From the NCBI GenBank assembly GCA_030044295.1, contig JASHWB010000130.1:1-7399 (forward strand): a DNA stretch of 7,399 nt, read 5' to 3'. The position numbers and the translations under genes were made by a program. The stretch comes from Candidatus Acidiferrales bacterium. GTDB lineage: Bacteria > Acidobacteriota > Terriglobia > Acidiferrales > UBA7541. The notes beneath the pieces are model-generated. The model was given only the letters and a program-made list of their open reading frames with translations, had not been told where the DNA came from and made no database searches. Below are positions 1 to 4,512 of this stretch, in pieces (the stretch's first letter is position 1; each line of letters starts with the position of its first letter).

Positions 1-234
1 CTCGACGACTTGATGCGTCCAACCACGCTCTTCGCGCTCAAGCACAATGGCGAGCCACTTCCTGCCGAGCACGGCTATCCCGTCCGCCTTGTGGTGCCGC
101 ACCTGTACGCCTGGAAAAGCGTCAAATGGGTTCGCGGCCTCGATTTCATGGCTCACGATGCGCCCGGCTACTGGGAAGAAAACGGCTACCACATGTACGG
201 CGACCCTTTCCGCGAGCAGCGCTTCAGCCTCTAA
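1..234 (+). CDS. Molybdopterin-dependent oxidoreductase, sulfite-oxidase-like (YuiH type), C-terminal fragment
   Basis: This is the last 77 codons of a gene whose start lies left of the window; the frame is open from base 1 to TAA at 232-234. The fragment contains 'NGEPLPAEHGYPVRL', 'VVPHLYAWKSVKWVRGLDF' and 'PGYWEENGYHMYGDPF'. These match the conserved end of the sulfite-oxidase-like oxidoreductases related to Bacillus YuiH and, more distantly, MsrP (YedY). In that family the protein binds a molybdenum-pterin cofactor. The G-x-P-x-R-L-(I/V)-V-P segment belongs to the cofactor-binding core, and the final W-E-x-x-G-Y-H motif is typical of the YuiH-like branch. The physiological substrate of this branch is not well established. 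The catalytic cysteine and any export signal would lie upstream, so localisation cannot be judged. The gene converges on the acetyltransferase gene with a 40-bp gap. I see no clear hairpin terminator in that gap. Confidence 0.85.
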   Translation, partial: LDDLMRPTTLFALKHNGEPLPAEHGYPVRLVVPHLYAWKSVKWVRGLDFMAHDAPGYWEENGYHMYGDPFREQRFSL

Positions 235-274
235 ACCGTCGGCTCAACGCAGCGGACGTACTCGCGGCGCTAGC

Positions 275-796
275 TCACAAATCCTTCGACATCAGGATGC
301 TGTAGCATTCCGCTCCTGCGCGCATCGGCCGCGACGGCCGAAAATCTTCCTTGCCTGTCTCCGCGTAGCCGAGCCGGTGATAAAGCGGCAGCAGCTCCGG
401 CCGCAGGCTCAGCACCGTGACATCCATCGCCGCGCATCCGAGCTCTCGGCAATAATCCTCCGCCGCTTGCACCATCCGCGCGCCGAATCCCTTGCCTTGA
501 TACAGCGGATCGACGGCCAGCATGCCGAAATACCCGCGCGAGCCGCGCGTCTCCACGTACACCGACGCGACAATCTGCTCGTCGCCTCTCTGCTCGCTGG
601 CCTGGGCGCAGACCAGAAACACGCCCTGGCGCATCATTTCCACCACGCGCAGCGCGTCCGTTCGCATACCCTCGATAAATGTTTCGATCGCGAACGCGGC
701 GTTCGTCACGGCTGCAATCGCCGCGGCGTCTATTTCCGCGGCCACGCGCACCTGCGCGCTCGTCTTGGATCTCTCGGGTTTTTCACGCGCGCACAT
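275..796 (-). CDS. GNAT-family N-acetyltransferase
   Basis: A 173-residue protein of typical single-domain GNAT length. The acetyl-CoA-binding motif A is clear at residues 88-120: a beta strand 'GYFGMLAVDP' is followed by the pyrophosphate loop Q100-G-K-G-F-G105 and a helix. The C-terminal motif 'LYHRLGY' (138-144) is the usual GNAT segment carrying the tyrosine near the CoA thiol. Family members transfer an acetyl group from acetyl-CoA to an amine. The acceptor cannot be told from sequence and could be a small molecule or a protein N-terminus. The start at 796 is the first ATG, but no good ribosome-binding site precedes it, and residues 1-14 are polar and unconserved-looking. A slightly later start such as the GTG at residue 16 is possible. 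A TATAAC -10-like box lies at 828-833 in the 69-bp gap, without a convincing -35. It is probably a monocistronic housekeeping or detoxification enzyme. Confidence 0.85.
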   Translation of the reverse strand: MCAREKPERSKTSAQVRVAAEIDAAAIAAVTNAAFAIETFIEGMRTDALRVVEMMRQGVFLVCAQASEQRGDEQIVASVYVETRGSRGYFGMLAVDPLYQGKGFGARMVQAAEDYCRELGCAAMDVTVLSLRPELLPLYHRLGYAETGKEDFRPSRPMRAGAECYSILMSKDL

Positions 797-865
797 TCGG
801 AATGGAAGCGGCTTGCGTCCGCTTGCGGTTATAGAAGATTGTACCGATCCGGCGATCCCGGTGCG

Positions 866-1945
866 TTACTTCATGCCGTAGATCAGCACGCGGAAGGTGC
901 CGGGAACCATGCGGAACGGCCGCGTGTGTGGAGCTGGGTGGTCGATGCGCTGCATGTCCGCGGTCACCAGATATACGTCGTGCGTTTTAGGATCGAGCGC
1001 CATGGTGCGCGCGCCGGTTTCCGTCTTCGCGTCTTCGACCACGTGAAACGTAGTGGGCGAGTCCTCGTGCACCACCGTGAGCGACGGCGTGAATCCATTC
1101 GACGCAAACGCCAAATCGGTGCCCGGATCGAAGCGCGTGGCATCCACGCCTACTCCGATCGGCTCCGTCGCCAGCACCTTGCCGTTCTCGGCGTTCATAA
1201 TCACCATCAGCTGGTTGCGGCAGCCGGAAAAAAGAATGTGGTGCTTCGCGTCGATCGCCAACCCGCTCGGATGCTCGCCCGGGGCCAGCGGCCAGCGATG
1301 CGTGATCTTCATCGCGCGCGAATCGATCTCGATGATTTCGCTGGTCGTTTCGATATTCGCATAGACGTGCCCATGGCCATCGGCCACCGGAAATTCCGGT
1401 CCGCCGCCCAGGTCGATGTGGCCCACGACGTTTCCCGTCTTCGCGTCGATTACCGTGGATGTCTTCGAGTCGCCGTTCATGGTGAAGACGCGCTTTGACG
1501 CTGGGTCATAGACATCGCCATCCGCGTCGTCATCGGCGGGCGCGCTGCCGATCACCTTGAGCGTCTTAAGATCGAAAATCCAGACCTTCGCCGCGCGCCC
1601 GTCGGTCACGAATCCGCGATTGAACTCCGGCGCCAGCACCACGCCGTGAATTCCTTGCATTCCTCCCATCGTCGCGACGATTTCTCCGCTGTCCACGTTC
1701 AGCACCTGCACTTCGTCGCCGTGCGTGATGAAGAGCCGCCGCGTGGAGGGCTGGAATTTCAGATAGTCCCAGAAGGTGTCGCCGGGAACCGGAATGGTCT
1801 TCAGCAGATGATAGCCGGGCGCGCCCGCTACATCGTCGCGGTGCGCGGCTTTCGCCTGCGAACAAACTGCCAGCACCACTGCGAAGGCAAATCCCAGCGA
1901 AACCACTGCGATGCTTGCGAATCTCGATGTCAGCGTTCGCTTCAT
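866..1945 (-). CDS. Exported YncE/YVTN-type beta-propeller protein
   Basis: A 359-residue protein starting at the ATG at 1945. A GGGAGA ribosome-binding site lies 7 nt upstream, which favours this start over one 30 bp further up. Residues 1-33 form a Sec signal peptide: 'MKRTLTSRF', then a hydrophobic stretch (about 10-27), then an AKA-A cleavage site near residue 33. Cys28 lies in 'LAVC', which is a poor lipobox, so a soluble periplasmic protein is more likely than a lipoprotein. The mature part repeats blades of about 40 residues with the pattern 'LFITH..EVQVLNVDSGEIVATM', 'KVWIFDLKTLKVIGS', 'TSTVIDAKTGNVVGHIDLG' and 'IEIDSRAMKITHRWPL'. This is typical of YncE and the 40-residue YVTN beta-propellers, probably seven blades. 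Such proteins bind ligands, DNA or partner proteins, and no enzyme activity is implied. The marR-type gene lies 91 bp upstream on the same strand, so co-transcription or control by that regulator is plausible. Confidence 0.85.
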   Translation of the reverse strand: MKRTLTSRFASIAVVSLGFAFAVVLAVCSQAKAAHRDDVAGAPGYHLLKTIPVPGDTFWDYLKFQPSTRRLFITHGDEVQVLNVDSGEIVATMGGMQGIHGVVLAPEFNRGFVTDGRAAKVWIFDLKTLKVIGSAPADDDADGDVYDPASKRVFTMNGDSKTSTVIDAKTGNVVGHIDLGGGPEFPVADGHGHVYANIETTSEIIEIDSRAMKITHRWPLAPGEHPSGLAIDAKHHILFSGCRNQLMVIMNAENGKVLATEPIGVGVDATRFDPGTDLAFASNGFTPSLTVVHEDSPTTFHVVEDAKTETGARTMALDPKTHDVYLVTADMQRIDHPAPHTRPFRMVPGTFRVLIYGMK

Positions 1946-1989
1946 ATGCGGTCTCCCATACGAATTTCTTCCCAATAGCCGGCTGCGGA

Positions 1990-2018
1990 AGCATCGCCAC
2001 TTCTTGCGCCGTTGTCAA
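1990..2018 (-). promoter_or_regulatory. Candidate promoter for the beta-propeller gene
   Basis: A perfect TTGACA -35 hexamer (minus strand, 2018-2013) lies between marR and the propeller gene. At a 17-nt spacing the -10 position reads GATGCT, only a 3/6 match. The -35 is convincing and the -10 is weak. If used, transcription would start near 1983 and give a leader of about 38 nt. It would let the propeller gene be transcribed separately from marR, perhaps with activator help. It could also be chance. Confidence 0.3.
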
Positions 2019-2036
2019 TGCGTCCGGCGGTGCGCT

Positions 2037-2531
2037 TCACTCCGTTTCCCCGTCCACGCCCTCCCTCACCAGTTGCAGCACGAACTTCACCGGATCGCCC
2101 TCGGCCAGCTTGCCGCACAGGCGCGCCAGGTTCATCTGCTCCCGTTTCGTCAGCACACTCATCCGCGCGCGGATCACCCCTTCGCGCAGCGGGAGCACCT
2201 TGGTTATCAGCTTGCGTCCTTCCGGGGTCAGGTGGACGTTGCGTTTGCGCCTATCCGTGTCGTGCGTTCGCCGTGCCACCAGCCCTCGGCTCGCCAGCCG
2301 CTGCAGCACCTGATAGACGTCGCCGTCTGTTCGCTGCGTGCACGCCCCAAGCTGCGCCTGATTCATCGGGCCGCGCTGCACGATTGCCTCTAGCACTTGA
2401 AATTGCCCGGTCGTCAGGTCGAATCCCCGAAGCTGGCTGTCCAGCAGTTCGTTCAACCTCCTCACGGCGGCCGCCAGCTCTCCATAGGCTCCCGCCGCTC
2501 GGGCCTGCCGTTGACGTAAAGGATCGCGCAT
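2037..2531 (-). CDS. MarR-family transcriptional regulator
   Basis: A 164-residue protein starting at the ATG at 2531. A GGGAGG ribosome-binding site lies 7 nt upstream and decides the start. The frame stays open a further 177 bp upstream, but that part lacks family similarity and runs into a 65-bp interspersed repeat. The order of elements is MarR-like: an N-terminal dimerisation helix (about 10-35), 'LTTGQFQVLEAI' (39-50), the helix-turn-helix (55-84) with recognition helix near 66-80, then the wing 'DTDRRKRNVHLTPEGR' (91-106). The D-x-R-x-x-x-V-x-L-T-x-x-G-R wing signature is diagnostic. A C-terminal helix pair completes the dimer interface. Such proteins are dimeric DNA-binding repressors, often released by small aromatic ligands or oxidation. 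This one has a single Cys in the HTH region (C64) and another at C139. Its likely targets are its own upstream palindromes and the propeller gene 91 bp downstream. Confidence 0.92.
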   Translation of the reverse strand: MRDPLRQRQARAAGAYGELAAAVRRLNELLDSQLRGFDLTTGQFQVLEAIVQRGPMNQAQLGACTQRTDGDVYQVLQRLASRGLVARRTHDTDRRKRNVHLTPEGRKLITKVLPLREGVIRARMSVLTKREQMNLARLCGKLAEGDPVKFVLQLVREGVDGETE

Positions 2532-2691
2532 CGTTCGCCTCCCGTGCCTGCCATTGCAAGCCAATACCGGTATTTCACGGCCCGTAACGGGCAGTTTGGC
2601 CGCCAAAACTGTTTCGAAATGTAGGGCACGAAATCCTTTCAATTGAAAGCAATTTCCTGCCTGCTCTGGAATGTAAGCAAGCCGCAATCGG
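2532..2691. promoter_or_regulatory. Palindrome-rich upstream region of the marR gene
   Basis: This gene-free stretch holds the ribosome-binding site of marR and five palindromes within 87 bp. They are AATACCGGTATT (2563-2574, perfect), GCCCGT-A-ACGGGC (2580-2592), CAGTTTGGCCGCCAAAACTG (2592-2611, arms with one bulged A), TTTCGAAA (2612-2619) and CTTTCAATTGAAAG (2636-2649, perfect). The first starts 32 bp upstream of the ATG, where a repressor would block transcription. MarR proteins usually bind AT-rich palindromes of 12-20 bp, so the first and last are the best operator candidates. I could not assign a convincing -35/-10 pair. A TTGAAA -35-like hexamer (minus strand) overlaps the 14-bp palindrome. 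Confidence 0.5.
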
Positions 2692-2756
2692 TCGTAGGAG
2701 CGCGGCACGCTGTGCCCGCGTCCTCTAGCGGCGCGAGTCCTACTCGATTTTCAGGG
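2692..2756 (+). repeat. 65-bp interspersed direct repeat, copy 1 (REP-like)
   Basis: This is identical to 3736-3800 except for one base (T2713 here, C3757 there), in the same orientation. It is internally structured. An outer inverted repeat pairs GTAGGA (2694-2699) with TCCTAC (2738-2743). An inner hairpin pairs CGCGGCAC (2701-2708) with GTGCCCGCG (2712-2720) around a 3-nt loop, with one bulged C. This looks like an extragenic palindromic repeat family present elsewhere in the genome. The copy number cannot be seen from this window. It lies between the marR promoter region and the toxin-antitoxin module. Confidence 0.9.
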
Positions 2757-2853
2757 CTCAAGGGGGTGAACTTAGTCGGACCGCCCTCTTGGCCCGTTTC
2801 TGGTGACGTTCCGCGATTTCATGCTATGATTACAGTTGTAATATTTCGTCATA
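2757..2853 (+). promoter_or_regulatory. Promoter and operator-like palindrome of the toxin-antitoxin module
   Basis: A -10 box TATGAT (2825-2830, 5/6 to consensus) is spaced 16 nt from a -35-like GTGACG (2803-2808, 4/6). A perfect inverted repeat ATTACA-GT-TGTAAT (2829-2842) overlaps the end of the -10 and the expected start near 2837. A second, wider pair TATGA (2826-2830) and TCATA (2849-2853) encloses it. The patch is conspicuously AT-rich within GC-rich DNA. A palindrome on the transcription start, ahead of a gene pair encoding a ribbon-helix-helix protein, is the usual arrangement for autorepression by the antitoxin or the complex. No ribosome-binding site precedes the first gene, so its leader is short or initiation is weak. 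Base 2757-2800 shows nothing recognisable. Confidence 0.5.
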
Positions 2854-3357
2854 ATGATCGTCATGGACTCATCCACGCTGATCTTGATCGCCAAGGCTGA
2901 ACTACTCGATCCTTTTATCGTCAACGTCGGCGTCTCGGTCGCAATCCCCGGCCAAGTGGAAAGAGAATGCTGCGGCTCCAAAGGAACGTTGGACGAGATG
3001 ATGATTCAAAAGGCAGTGCGCGAGTCCCGCATCCAGGTAATTCCGGTCAAGAGCGGGCGTGCCGTTGAAAAATTGCAAATGGATTTCAGCCTTGGCCAAG
3101 GAGAAGCGGAAGCAATCGCCCTAGCCGTCAACGAACGGGCCCAGCTCGTCGGTATCGACGACAAGAATGGAATCAACGCCTGCAAGCTCCTGGGGCTCGG
3201 GTTCACCACGGCGGTCGGCATCCTCGTCAGATTCCGGGAGAAAAGGCTGATCGGATCGCCGGAGGCGCTCGAAAAGCTAACCGCGCTGGTAAAGTACGGG
3301 CGGTACAAGGATTCAATTATTCAGGACGCGAGGCGTAGATTGGAGGCAGGGTCGTGA
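2854..3357 (+). CDS. PIN-like (DUF3368-type) toxin of a type II toxin-antitoxin module
   Basis: A 167-residue protein starting with 'MIVMDSSTLI'. The acidic residues of a PIN-like ribonuclease fold are present in order: D5 in the first strand, E36/E38 in 'VERE', E84/E86 in 'GQGEAEAIALA' and D102/D103 in 'VGIDDKNGINACKLLGL'. The segment 'GFTTAVGILVRFREKRLI' (116-133) and the C-terminal region match DUF3368-type PIN proteins, which are usually paired with UPF0175 antitoxins. By family analogy it would cleave RNA, using Mg2+ or Mn2+, when not bound by its antitoxin; activity is inferred. Two in-frame ATGs (2854 and 2863) are possible starts and neither has a clear ribosome-binding site. The gene overlaps the downstream antitoxin gene by GTGA. 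Here the toxin comes first, although UPF0175 partners are commonly upstream. The pair sits between two 65-bp direct repeats. Confidence 0.82.
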   Translation: MIVMDSSTLILIAKAELLDPFIVNVGVSVAIPGQVERECCGSKGTLDEMMIQKAVRESRIQVIPVKSGRAVEKLQMDFSLGQGEAEAIALAVNERAQLVGIDDKNGINACKLLGLGFTTAVGILVRFREKRLIGSPEALEKLTALVKYGRYKDSIIQDARRRLEAGS

Positions 3358-3650
3358 CCAAGACGATGAGCGTTCGCATGGATCGCGAAAACTACGAATT
3401 CCTTCATGAGATCGCCAAGGAAGAGGGTACGGATCTTTCCAAGGCTGTGCGAGACACCGTCACGCGCGGAAGAATTCTCTTAGCCGTGGAGAGATATAAG
3501 AAGGGCGAGGCGTCGCTCGGTCGGGCAGCGGAATTGGCCGGGATATCGCTCGGGCAAATGATGACCATCCTAACCGAATTCGGCGTTGAAAGTAGACTGG
3601 AAACCGAAGACTATCTGCAAGGACTGAAGAATCTTCAGCAAGCTTGGTAA
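3354..3650 (+). CDS. Ribbon-helix-helix / UPF0175-type antitoxin
   Basis: A 98-residue protein starting at a GTG that overlaps the toxin stop codon (GTGA). A GGAGG ribosome-binding site (3342-3346) lies 7 nt upstream inside the toxin gene, so this start is well supported. The N-terminal part 'MSVRMDRENYEFLHEIAKEEGTDLSKAVRD' (residues 5-34, quoted here as family signature) resembles a ribbon-helix-helix DNA-binding domain: a short beta strand and two helices. Residues 41-88, with 'GEASLGRAAELAGISLGQ' and 'FGVESRLETEDYL', match UPF0175, whose members are antitoxins of DUF3368/PIN toxins. The protein would bind and neutralise the toxin through its C-terminal half and repress the operon through its N-terminal half, probably at the palindrome at 2829-2842. 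The strong ribosome-binding site here, against none for the toxin, would favour antitoxin excess. No intrinsic terminator with a T tract follows. Confidence 0.82.
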   Translation: MTKTMSVRMDRENYEFLHEIAKEEGTDLSKAVRDTVTRGRILLAVERYKKGEASLGRAAELAGISLGQMMTILTEFGVESRLETEDYLQGLKNLQQAW

Positions 3651-3664
3651 TCGGCAGTCCGCGA

Positions 3665-3679
3665 GCGTTCGGAGAACGC
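3665..3679 (+). other. Small perfect hairpin after the antitoxin gene
   Basis: GCGTTC-GGA-GAACGC forms a 6-bp perfect stem with a 3-nt loop, 15 bp after the antitoxin stop codon. No T tract follows, so it is not a standard intrinsic terminator. It could stabilise the 3' end of the mRNA or aid factor-dependent termination. The rest of 3651-3735 shows nothing else I recognise. Confidence 0.4.
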
Positions 3680-3735
3680 CGCTCCCAATCAGCCGCATTC
3701 CTCCGCGTGGGCGCAGCAGGTGAGCCCTCAGCCTT

Positions 3736-3800
3736 TCGTAGGAGCGCGGCACGCTGCGCCCGCGTCCTCTAGCGGCGCGAGTCCTACTCGATTTTCAGGG
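3736..3800 (+). repeat. 65-bp interspersed direct repeat, copy 2 (REP-like)
   Basis: This is the second copy of the element at 2692-2756: same orientation, 64 of 65 bases identical, starting 1,044 bp later. The single difference changes the inner stem's GTG to GCG. That gives an A-C mismatch on the plus strand but a tolerable G-U pair in minus-strand RNA. Its right end overlaps the neighbouring minus-strand gene and provides that gene's TAG stop and the last four codons (LKIE). Similarity ends abruptly after CAGGG in both copies. Confidence 0.9.
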
Positions 3801-4185
3801 GTTCGAAGCGCGGGTTTTCCACGCCCAGGATTGCCCAGGCTTGTTTCTCCGACCGCACCACGTGGATATCGGGCCGGATCTCCTGGCCCTCCAGTTCGAA
3901 CATGCGCATCATCCCGTAAACATCCGGCGAAGGCGCGATGACGATCCGTCGCAGTCCAGGTTCGGGCAATACGGGCGGGACCTTGGAGAGTTCCCGCAGC
4001 ACTTTCGCGGAAACTTCGAACAATGTCACTTTCGATAGATCGATGATTCCGGCGGCAGGGCGACTCCGCACCGCGAAGGCAGCTCCCAAGCGGAAAAACT
4101 CTTTCAGTATTTCGTCCGTGACGAGCCCCTCAAGCCGGCAGCGAAGGATGCCGTTCGCCAGATCGAAATCGAAGCTGTAGGCCAT
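3784..4185 (-). CDS. Small STAS/SpoIIAA-like conserved protein of unknown role
   Basis: A 133-residue protein with no signal peptide or membrane segment. The opening 'MAYSFDFDLANGILRCRLEGLVTDEILKEFF' region (residues 1-31) predicts beta strands followed by a helix. 'AGIIDLSKVTLFEVSAKVL' (45-63) has the strand-loop-helix form seen around the phosphorylatable site of STAS/SpoIIAA folds, with S51 and T54 as candidate acceptors. 'LRRIVIAPSPDVYGMMRMFEL' lies at 78-98, and the C-terminus is 'AILGVENPRFEPLKIE'. I recognise this as a conserved hypothetical family seen in soil bacteria, with no established function. A role in protein-protein regulation is inference from the fold only. A modest GGGGA precedes the ATG. 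The last four codons and stop come from the 65-bp repeat, so the C-terminal tail may differ from that of relatives. Upstream lie an inverted repeat and the terminator of the RNase gene, which suggests independent transcription. Confidence 0.7.
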   Translation of the reverse strand: MAYSFDFDLANGILRCRLEGLVTDEILKEFFRLGAAFAVRSRPAAGIIDLSKVTLFEVSAKVLRELSKVPPVLPEPGLRRIVIAPSPDVYGMMRMFELEGQEIRPDIHVVRSEKQAWAILGVENPRFEPLKIE

Positions 4186-4296
4186 GGGCCGGTCCCCGGA
4201 GGAAACCTAGAGTCGTATCGTCTCACCAATCGGGGTGGATGGAAAGAGTGCAAAAGGCGACCGAGTCGACAGACATCTGCCGAGGCGCAGCGCCGC

Positions 4297-4330
4297 TCGA
4301 CTTGAGAGCGTGAGGCTTTTCGCAAGTCGA
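4297..4330. repeat. 8-bp perfect inverted repeat upstream of the STAS-like gene
   Basis: TCGACTTG (4297-4304) and CAAGTCGA (4323-4330) are perfect reverse complements separated by 18 nt, 112 bp before the STAS-like start codon. The spacing fits two half-sites on roughly the same helical face, or a loose RNA stem-loop just past the terminator. No function can be assigned. Confidence 0.5.
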
Positions 4331-4349
4331 TATTCGGGCAGCGGGCGCG

Positions 4350-4383
4350 AAAAAAAAACGCCCCAGAGGATTGCTCCGGGGCG
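4350..4383 (-). terminator. Intrinsic terminator of the RNase G/E gene
   Basis: On the minus strand, CGCCCC (4383-4378) pairs with GGGGCG (4364-4359). After one mismatch, GAG pairs with CTC, closing a 5-nt loop. Nine T residues (4358-4350) follow directly. This GC-rich stem plus T9 is a textbook Rho-independent terminator. It lies 125 nt after the RNase stop codon. It works only for minus-strand transcription, because no T tract lies on the plus-strand side. Confidence 0.92.
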
Positions 4384-4390
4384 CCAGATT

Positions 4391-4424
4391 CTCTAGCCAC
4401 TGACCACTAGCCACTGCCCACTAG
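4391..4424 (-). repeat. Heptamer tandem array, about 5 units
   Basis: On the minus strand this reads as consecutive 7-mers alternating CTAGTGG and (G/T)CAGTGG, four near-perfect units and a decayed fifth (consensus NYAGTGG). It lies between the RNase stop codon and its terminator, so it is transcribed as 3' untranslated RNA. Confidence 0.7.
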
Positions 4425-4480
4425 TAAATGCCGGTCAGATATCGCGGGCCGTGGCACGAGCGAACCACCGGCCGCCAGCA

Positions 4481-4512
4481 CCACTTGCTACTTACCAGTT
4501 ACCGATCACTAG
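4481..4512 (-). repeat. Degenerate heptamer patch overlapping the RNase stop codon
   Basis: On the minus strand the sequence just after the RNase reading frame falls into 7-mers such as CTAGTGA, TCGGTAA, CTGGTAA and GTAGCAA. The TAG stop is inside the first unit. The units are related to the cleaner array at 4391-4424 but more diverged. Confidence 0.45.

Larger units (their letters stand above)
4186..4508. other. Gene-free interval between the RNase G/E and STAS-like genes
   Basis: This is a 323-bp intergenic stretch with no credible gene. Reading down the minus strand from the RNase stop, it contains a degenerate heptamer patch (4481-4512), a second, cleaner heptamer array (4391-4424), the intrinsic terminator (4350-4383), an 8-bp inverted repeat (4297-4330), and then the leader of the STAS-like gene. 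No promoter for that gene could be assigned with confidence. The 12-mer CACTAGTAAATG occurs twice (4419-4430 and 4507-4518). The second copy spans the RNase gene's stop codon. Confidence 0.6.

Noticed and set aside
235..274. Terminator between the converging oxidoreductase and acetyltransferase genes
   Set aside because: I found no stable stem followed by a T tract in the 40-bp gap.
47..1498. Long plus-strand open frame of 483 codons
   Set aside because: It runs opposite the acetyltransferase and beta-propeller genes, both with clear family motifs. Its translation is Arg/His/Ala-rich without domain signal, the usual antisense shadow in GC-rich DNA.
1856..1867. Possible lipobox (LAVC) in the beta-propeller signal peptide
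   Set aside because: Val at the -1 position is not accepted in standard lipoboxes, and an AKA-A signal peptidase I site follows within a few residues.
1946..1975. Upstream start for the beta-propeller protein adding 10 residues
   Set aside because: It would place polar residues before the signal peptide, and the GGGAGA ribosome-binding site fits the ATG at 1945.
2532..2708. 59-codon N-terminal extension of the marR frame
   Set aside because: The frame is open but starts inside the 65-bp repeat, has no family similarity, and a GGGAGG ribosome-binding site points to the ATG at 2531.
2643..2900. Small plus-strand frame carrying 'VGARHAVPASSSGASPTRF', and its counterpart at 3720-3941
   Set aside because: The matching peptides are only translations of the 65-bp repeat. 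This is a DNA repeat, not a protein family.
2692..3800. Insertion sequence or composite transposon around the toxin-antitoxin module
   Set aside because: No transposase gene, terminal inverted repeats or target-site duplication is visible. The flanking elements are only 65-bp direct repeats.
4391..4512. CRISPR-like array
   Set aside because: Units are contiguous 7-mers without spacers, far too short for CRISPR repeats, and no cas gene is present.
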